From positions 17,340-26,477 of the forward strand of contig JAFNGF010000129.1 of assembly GCA_017885385.1 (NCBI GenBank): 9,138 bases of DNA. Direction: 5' to 3'. A program made the translations under genes and the position numbers. The number at the start of each line of letters is the position of its first letter. The stretch's first letter is position 1. Under the pieces are notes generated by a model. The model saw nothing but the letters and a program-made list of their open reading frames with translations, did not search any database and was not told where the DNA came from. The DNA comes from Planctomycetota bacterium. Its GTDB lineage: Bacteria > Planctomycetota > Phycisphaerae > Sedimentisphaerales > Anaerobacaceae. Positions 6,582-9,138 of the stretch are shown here, one piece after another.

Positions 6582-6965
6582 TTAGTTCTTGACTGACATT
6601 ACCTCGCCCAAGCCAACCGTAAGGCCGTTGACTGCCAGAATGATTTGCCCATCCACATCGTTGTAGACCTGCTCGACGGTGCCGCTTTGAGCTTCTGTGG
6701 TGCCTGACGGCGTTTTGACCGGAAAGGAAATCTCCCTGCCGATTAATGAACCGGCATAGGCTCGCTCAATGGAATTAAGAACCCTTGCAAAGCTGGAGTT
6801 CATGGCCTCGAGTTGCTGTAGTTGCGAGAGCTGGGCCAGTTGCGAGGCGATCTCCTTATTGTCAAGAGGCTCTAATGGATCCTGGTTTTGCAGCTCCGTC
6901 ACCAGAAGTTTCATATAATCCATTTGAATGTCACTTGCTGTTGTTATTGCCGGTATTGGATTCAT
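6582..6965 (-). CDS. flgD: FlgD, hook-capping protein (short form)
   Basis: FlgD caps the growing hook and is needed for FlgE subunits to add at the tip. The 127-residue protein has the conserved N-terminal FlgD region at about 12-60, with the family hallmark NQDPLEPLDNKE (27-38) and the Gln-rich stretch ASQLAQLSQLQQLEAM (40-55). A compact C-terminal part (SLIGREI at 73-79 through VNGLTVGLGEVMSV) looks like a tudor-like domain without the Ig-like insert that makes E. coli FlgD 231 residues. Short FlgDs of about 140 residues are known, for example in Bacillus, so this is not necessarily truncated. The ATG at 6965 has GGAAGG 8 nt upstream (6974-6979). It is the first gene of the operon, about 110 nt from a sigma-54 promoter. 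Confidence 0.95.
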   Translation of the reverse strand: MNPIPAITTASDIQMDYMKLLVTELQNQDPLEPLDNKEIASQLAQLSQLQQLEAMNSSFARVLNSIERAYAGSLIGREISFPVKTPSGTTEAQSGTVEQVYNDVDGQIILAVNGLTVGLGEVMSVKN

Positions 6966-7018
6966 AGGTTTTGCCTTCCACTAAGAGCCAAGAGCTAAAA
7001 ACTTTTTGGAGCATCCCT

Positions 7019-7038
7019 GCCCCTGCGAAAGCCGGGGC
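7019..7038. repeat. REP-like hairpin in the flgD leader
   Basis: GCCCCTGC, loop GAAA, GCCGGGGC: an 8-bp stem with one T-C mismatch. The loop and core match the flgA elements at 1312-1357. It lies downstream of the sigma-54 promoter and so would be part of the flgD 5' untranslated RNA. Confidence 0.65.
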
Positions 7039-7075
7039 GGCTCGAATCACAGTGTTGCCCACGCCCAATTCCCAT

Positions 7076-7091
7076 AGCAACTGATGTGCCA
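7076..7091 (-). promoter_or_regulatory. Sigma-54 promoter for the flgD operon
   Basis: The minus strand reads TGGCACA-TCAG-TTGCT. The sigma-54 consensus is TGGCACG-N4-TTGCW, so every listed position agrees except the last base of the -24 block. The invariant GG (7090-7089) and GC (7078-7077) are exactly 10 nt apart. It points at flgD; the transcript should start near 7065, giving a leader of about 100 nt. A sigma-54-dependent activator encoded next door supports the call. Confidence 0.8.
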
Positions 7092-7106
7092 GCTCGCTGC
7101 GCTGGC
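7088..7106. repeat. Hairpin overlapping the -24 box
   Basis: GCCAGC and GCTGGC form a perfect 6-bp inverted repeat around a 7-nt loop. One arm covers the GG of the sigma-54 -24 element, so a protein bound here could affect polymerase binding. It may also be a chance GC-rich palindrome. Confidence 0.45.
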
Positions 7107-7133
7107 TGCGGGGCGGACTAAGACTTGTGGCGG

Positions 7134-7157
7134 CCCCTGCATCTGCGCAAGCAGGGG
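7134..7157. repeat. CCCCTGC/GCAGGGG hairpin
   Basis: A perfect 7-bp stem, CCCCTGC and GCAGGGG, separated by 10 nt. The arm matches the hairpin at 7019-7038 and resembles the CCTGC arm in flgA. It lies about 45-65 nt upstream of the sigma-54 promoter. Confidence 0.6.
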
Positions 7158-7216
7158 TAACGTGTCCCTGTGACAGGTTTTAGGGAAAGATCAAAAACTG
7201 TGTAGTCGTGCGAAAC

Positions 7217-7239
7217 CTGCCCTTGCAAAAGCAGGGCAG
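7217..7239. repeat. CTGCCC hairpin with AAAA loop
   Basis: CTGCCC-T-TGC, loop AAAA, GCA-GGGCAG: a 9-bp stem with one bulged T. It is the third CCTGC-type hairpin in this region, diverged in its loop. Confidence 0.6.
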
Positions 7240-7359
7240 AGAGCTTGCGTCCCTTCTTGTGATGGGATGAATCTTCCTGCCGGCCGGAGAATTTTGCCGG
7301 TGCATTTTTTCCGCTGAGAGCGGTGAAATGGAGACTTTAGCTCAATTTAGACACTTTGC

Positions 7360-7398
7360 ACTTTAGGCACTTTTTCCAGTGACTAAAGTGCCTAAAGT
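7360..7398. repeat. 14-bp perfect inverted repeat, candidate operator
   Basis: ACTTTAGGCACTTT (7360-7373) and AAAGTGCCTAAAGT (7385-7398) are perfect inverted repeats with an 11-nt centre. A partial direct copy (ACACTTTGCACTTTA) precedes it from 7351. No T-run follows on either strand, so it is not an intrinsic terminator. It lies about 270 nt upstream of the sigma-54 promoter, a workable distance for an enhancer-type activator site, but it could equally be a dispersed repeat. Confidence 0.55.
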
Positions 7399-7415
7399 TG
7401 TGGAGTCGTCGCCGA

Positions 7416-7548
7416 GTCCCATAAAAAGCCGGACCACCTTGCTGGCGATTCTGCCTTGTTTGTCTTCTTATACCGGATAAGAATGCGGTGACTTCGGCGG
7501 TCTGTCTGTCAATACCAGTCCACAATCGCACAGGGTCGTCCCATAAAA
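7416..7548. repeat. Direct repeat GTCCCATAAAA, two copies
   Basis: GTCCCATAAAA occurs at 7416-7426 and again at 7538-7548, 122 nt apart. Both copies lie between the inverted repeat and the activator gene. I see no further function. Confidence 0.4.
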
Positions 7549-7642
7549 GATTAAAGTTGTCTGTGGGCACGTGTCGATTTGTCGAGTATCCACACGAAGC
7601 GAAAGTATTAGTGGGGGATAACGCTTGTGAATTTGAGATGAG

Positions 7643-9082
7643 ATGAGTTTGCTACGCAGGATTGTTGTAGTAAGCAAGCAGGCTGAACTGCAACAATTGG
7701 CTCAGCAGGTCGGCCAGGAAATCTTCGTGGCAGACGACCTTGCAGAAGCTTTGGATATTGTCGAGACAGTAAATCCAGAGCTGACTATCTTTGATGACAG
7801 CTTCACTCCAGGTCACATCAGGGAATTCCTCGATAAGACCGATAAAAATCTAGGAAATGTCCCTGTCGTAGTGGTTGGCGGCATCCAGAATGACGCCGCG
7901 GCGCCCACCCAGTTCATGCAAGCCGGGGCATACGATTATGTGCAGACAAGCCGGGATTGTAGCCGGCTCAGGCAAATCGCACAGAGCATAAAGGATAGGC
8001 ATGAAGGTGGCGGCCCCGACAAAAGCCCAAGTCCTTTCTTCGTTGACGAACATGCCGCTGCTGTTTCTATGGCCGGCCGCAGCAGAGCGTTTGTCAAAAC
8101 GCTGGGTATGATCAGACTTGTTGCCGCCAGCAAGTGTAATCCGGTTTTGATAGTGGGCGAAACTGGTACGGGCAAAGAGCTGGCGGCAAAGGCAGTACAC
8201 GCTTTGAGGTGTCCCGACGGGCAGTTTGTAGCCGTAAATTGTGCGGCTTTGACGGCCAACCTGCTGGAGAGCGAGCTTTTCGGACATGTTAAGGGCTCTT
8301 TCACAGGCGCCGACCGCGAGAAAATAGGCCTATTGGAGCTGGCCGGCCCGGGTGCCATCCTGCTTGATGAAATAAGTGAGATGCCGTCGGATCTGCAGGC
8401 CAAGCTCCTGCGGGTGCTGCAGGAAAAGACCTTCCGGAAGGTCGGCGGGCTCAGAGACATCCCCTGCAACGCCACTATAATAGCGTCGAGCAACCGCAAT
8501 TTGTACAAAGAAATGAAGGCTGACCGGTTTCGGCGTGACCTATATTATCGCCTGAACATTTGTCCGGTTTTTATCGCTCCCCTAAGGTCGCCCGACCGAC
8601 AAGAAGACATTCCACTTTTGGCCGAATATTTCCTCCAAGCGTCGACTATATGTCCGGAAAAAAGGCAGAAAGTAACCTGTCTGACCAAGTTTGCCATGGA
8701 GGTGCTGGAAAAACATGACTGGCCCGGCAACGTTCGTGAGCTGTGCAACGTCATCGACCGGGCGATTTTATTGGAAACGACGGACAAGATCGGCCTCAGC
8801 AGCATTATATTAGACCAGGATGAATGCGAGGAGTCTGCCGAGAGTCAATCCGGCGTCCAAATCAGGGACTTTTCACTGGCAAAGGCCGAGCGTGAGCTGA
8901 TCGCTCGAGCTTTGCAGGAAACAGGCTGGCAGAAGACCCAGGCTGCCGCGCTTCTGGGCATAACTCGAGCAACCCTCTACGCCAAGGTCAAACAGTACAA
9001 TATCAAAAAGGACTTATCCGGCCGGCAAGAGCCGCAGTGCGATGCGCCGGCGTCATCTTACCTCCAGCCGGCGATTGCTTGA
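7643..9082 (+). CDS. Sigma-54-dependent activator with degenerate receiver domain
   Basis: This 479-residue enhancer-binding protein remodels sigma-54 RNA polymerase using ATP. Residues 1-118 form a receiver-like domain that keeps one candidate phospho-acceptor (D51) but has S11-K12 in place of the acidic pair, Gly in place of the conserved Thr/Ser (about 79) and T102 in place of the conserved Lys. The AAA+ domain (about 142-375) has Walker A GETGTGKE (172-179), the sigma-54 contact loop as GSFTGA (218-223, usually GAFTGA), Walker B GAILLDE (237-243), a sensor I region ASSNR (281-285) and WPGNVREL (360-367). A Fis-type helix-turn-helix lies at 410-452 (KTQAAALLGITRATLYAKV). It resembles flagellar regulators such as FleQ/FlrC by context, but I see no FleQ-type LFRS motif before Walker A. 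An in-frame stop at 7640-7642 makes the ATG at 7643 the earliest start; its ribosome binding site is weak. Confidence 0.95.
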   Translation: MSLLRRIVVVSKQAELQQLAQQVGQEIFVADDLAEALDIVETVNPELTIFDDSFTPGHIREFLDKTDKNLGNVPVVVVGGIQNDAAAPTQFMQAGAYDYVQTSRDCSRLRQIAQSIKDRHEGGGPDKSPSPFFVDEHAAAVSMAGRSRAFVKTLGMIRLVAASKCNPVLIVGETGTGKELAAKAVHALRCPDGQFVAVNCAALTANLLESELFGHVKGSFTGADREKIGLLELAGPGAILLDEISEMPSDLQAKLLRVLQEKTFRKVGGLRDIPCNATIIASSNRNLYKEMKADRFRRDLYYRLNICPVFIAPLRSPDRQEDIPLLAEYFLQASTICPEKRQKVTCLTKFAMEVLEKHDWPGNVRELCNVIDRAILLETTDKIGLSSIILDQDECEESAESQSGVQIRDFSLAKAERELIARALQETGWQKTQAAALLGITRATLYAKVKQYNIKKDLSGRQEPQCDAPASSYLQPAIA

Positions 9083-9091
9083 TCCCGCACG

Positions 9092-9127
9092 AGTGAATTC
9101 AAGTGAATAAGTGAATTAGCGAATTAG
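9092..9127. repeat. Degenerate GTGAATTA tandem repeat
   Basis: Downstream of the activator stop, AGTGAATTCA, AGTGAATA, AGTGAATTAGC and GAATTAG follow one another: about four imperfect copies of a roughly 8-11 nt AT-rich unit. It continues close to the window edge. No coding or terminator role is apparent. Confidence 0.6.
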
Positions 9128-9138
9128 TTGGCGACCCT

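Larger units (their letters stand above)
6966..7642. other. Divergent intergenic control region, no gene
   Basis: This 677-nt stretch separates flgD from the divergent activator gene. I find no credible coding region: the short open frames are not preceded by good ribosome binding sites and run through the palindromes. It holds a sigma-54 promoter facing flgD, three hairpins with a GC-rich CCTGC-type arm, a short hairpin overlapping the -24 box, a long 14-bp inverted repeat and an 11-nt direct repeat. No convincing promoter for the plus-strand gene was found; GGGGATAA at 7614-7621 only weakly resembles a sigma-28 -10 element. Confidence 0.8.

Noticed and set aside
7337..7570. Open frame of 77 codons on the minus strand in the intergenic region
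   Set aside because: It runs through the 14-bp inverted repeat and one copy of the direct repeat, has no good ribosome binding site, and the product resembles nothing recognisable.
7561..7591. Sigma-54 promoter for the activator (GGGCACG at 7565)
   Set aside because: The -24-like half is fair but no GC follows at the required 10-nt spacing.
6966..7642. CRISPR array
   Set aside because: The repeated elements are irregularly spaced hairpins of unequal sequence, without uniform repeats and spacers.
7638..7645. Three-codon frame ATG AGA TGA overlapping the activator start
   Set aside because: GAGATGAGATGAG is a short local repeat; such a tiny frame can arise by chance and nothing else supports a leader peptide.
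8060..8180. FleQ-type cyclic di-GMP binding by the activator
   Set aside because: The region before Walker A reads DEHAAAVSMAGRSRAF and lacks an LFRS-type motif, so this ligand cannot be predicted from sequence.

Overview
The window is one strongly recognisable flagellar gene cluster, read on the minus strand in the order flgD - flgE - PilZ protein - flgF - flgG - flgA - flgH. A sigma-54 activator reads away from it on the plus strand. The genes build the hook cap (FlgD), hook (FlgE), rod (FlgF, FlgG), P-ring chaperone (FlgA) and outer-membrane L-ring (FlgH). The organism therefore has a diderm envelope with peptidoglycan and a periplasm-spanning flagellar basal body. The large FlgE, repeat-rich FlgA, membrane PilZ protein inside the rod operon and abundant short palindromes suggest an environmental, possibly metagenome-derived, bacterium. 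A planctomycete-type lineage is my guess only; nothing here proves the taxon.

Layout. Positions 1-89, downstream of flgH, hold three short hairpins in a row. Positions 90-6489 hold six tightly packed genes with gaps of 1 to 43 nt. The 92-nt gap between flgE and flgD holds two more hairpins. flgD ends the cluster at 6965. Positions 6966-7642 contain no credible gene but have a near-consensus sigma-54 promoter facing flgD (7076-7091), several hairpins and a 14-bp inverted repeat. Positions 7643-9082 encode the activator. The last 56 nt hold a degenerate tandem repeat.

How it fits together. A sigma-54 promoter in front of flgD, with a sigma-54-dependent AAA+ activator encoded divergently, suggests a local control circuit: the activator would drive the whole hook/rod/ring operon. 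Its receiver domain has lost most phosphorylation residues, so it may be controlled by something other than a standard histidine kinase. A membrane-anchored PilZ protein is nested between hook and rod genes. Its stop codon is one base from the flgF start, and the flgF ribosome binding site lies in its last codons, so it is coupled to basal-body synthesis.

The most unusual feature is flgA. At least four short palindromic elements of the kind normally found between genes sit inside its reading frame, without breaking it, and are translated as peptide inserts. Related GC-rich palindromes with a CCTGC/GCAGG stem occur in the intergenic control region, so a dispersed repeat family seems to have spread into both regulatory and coding DNA.
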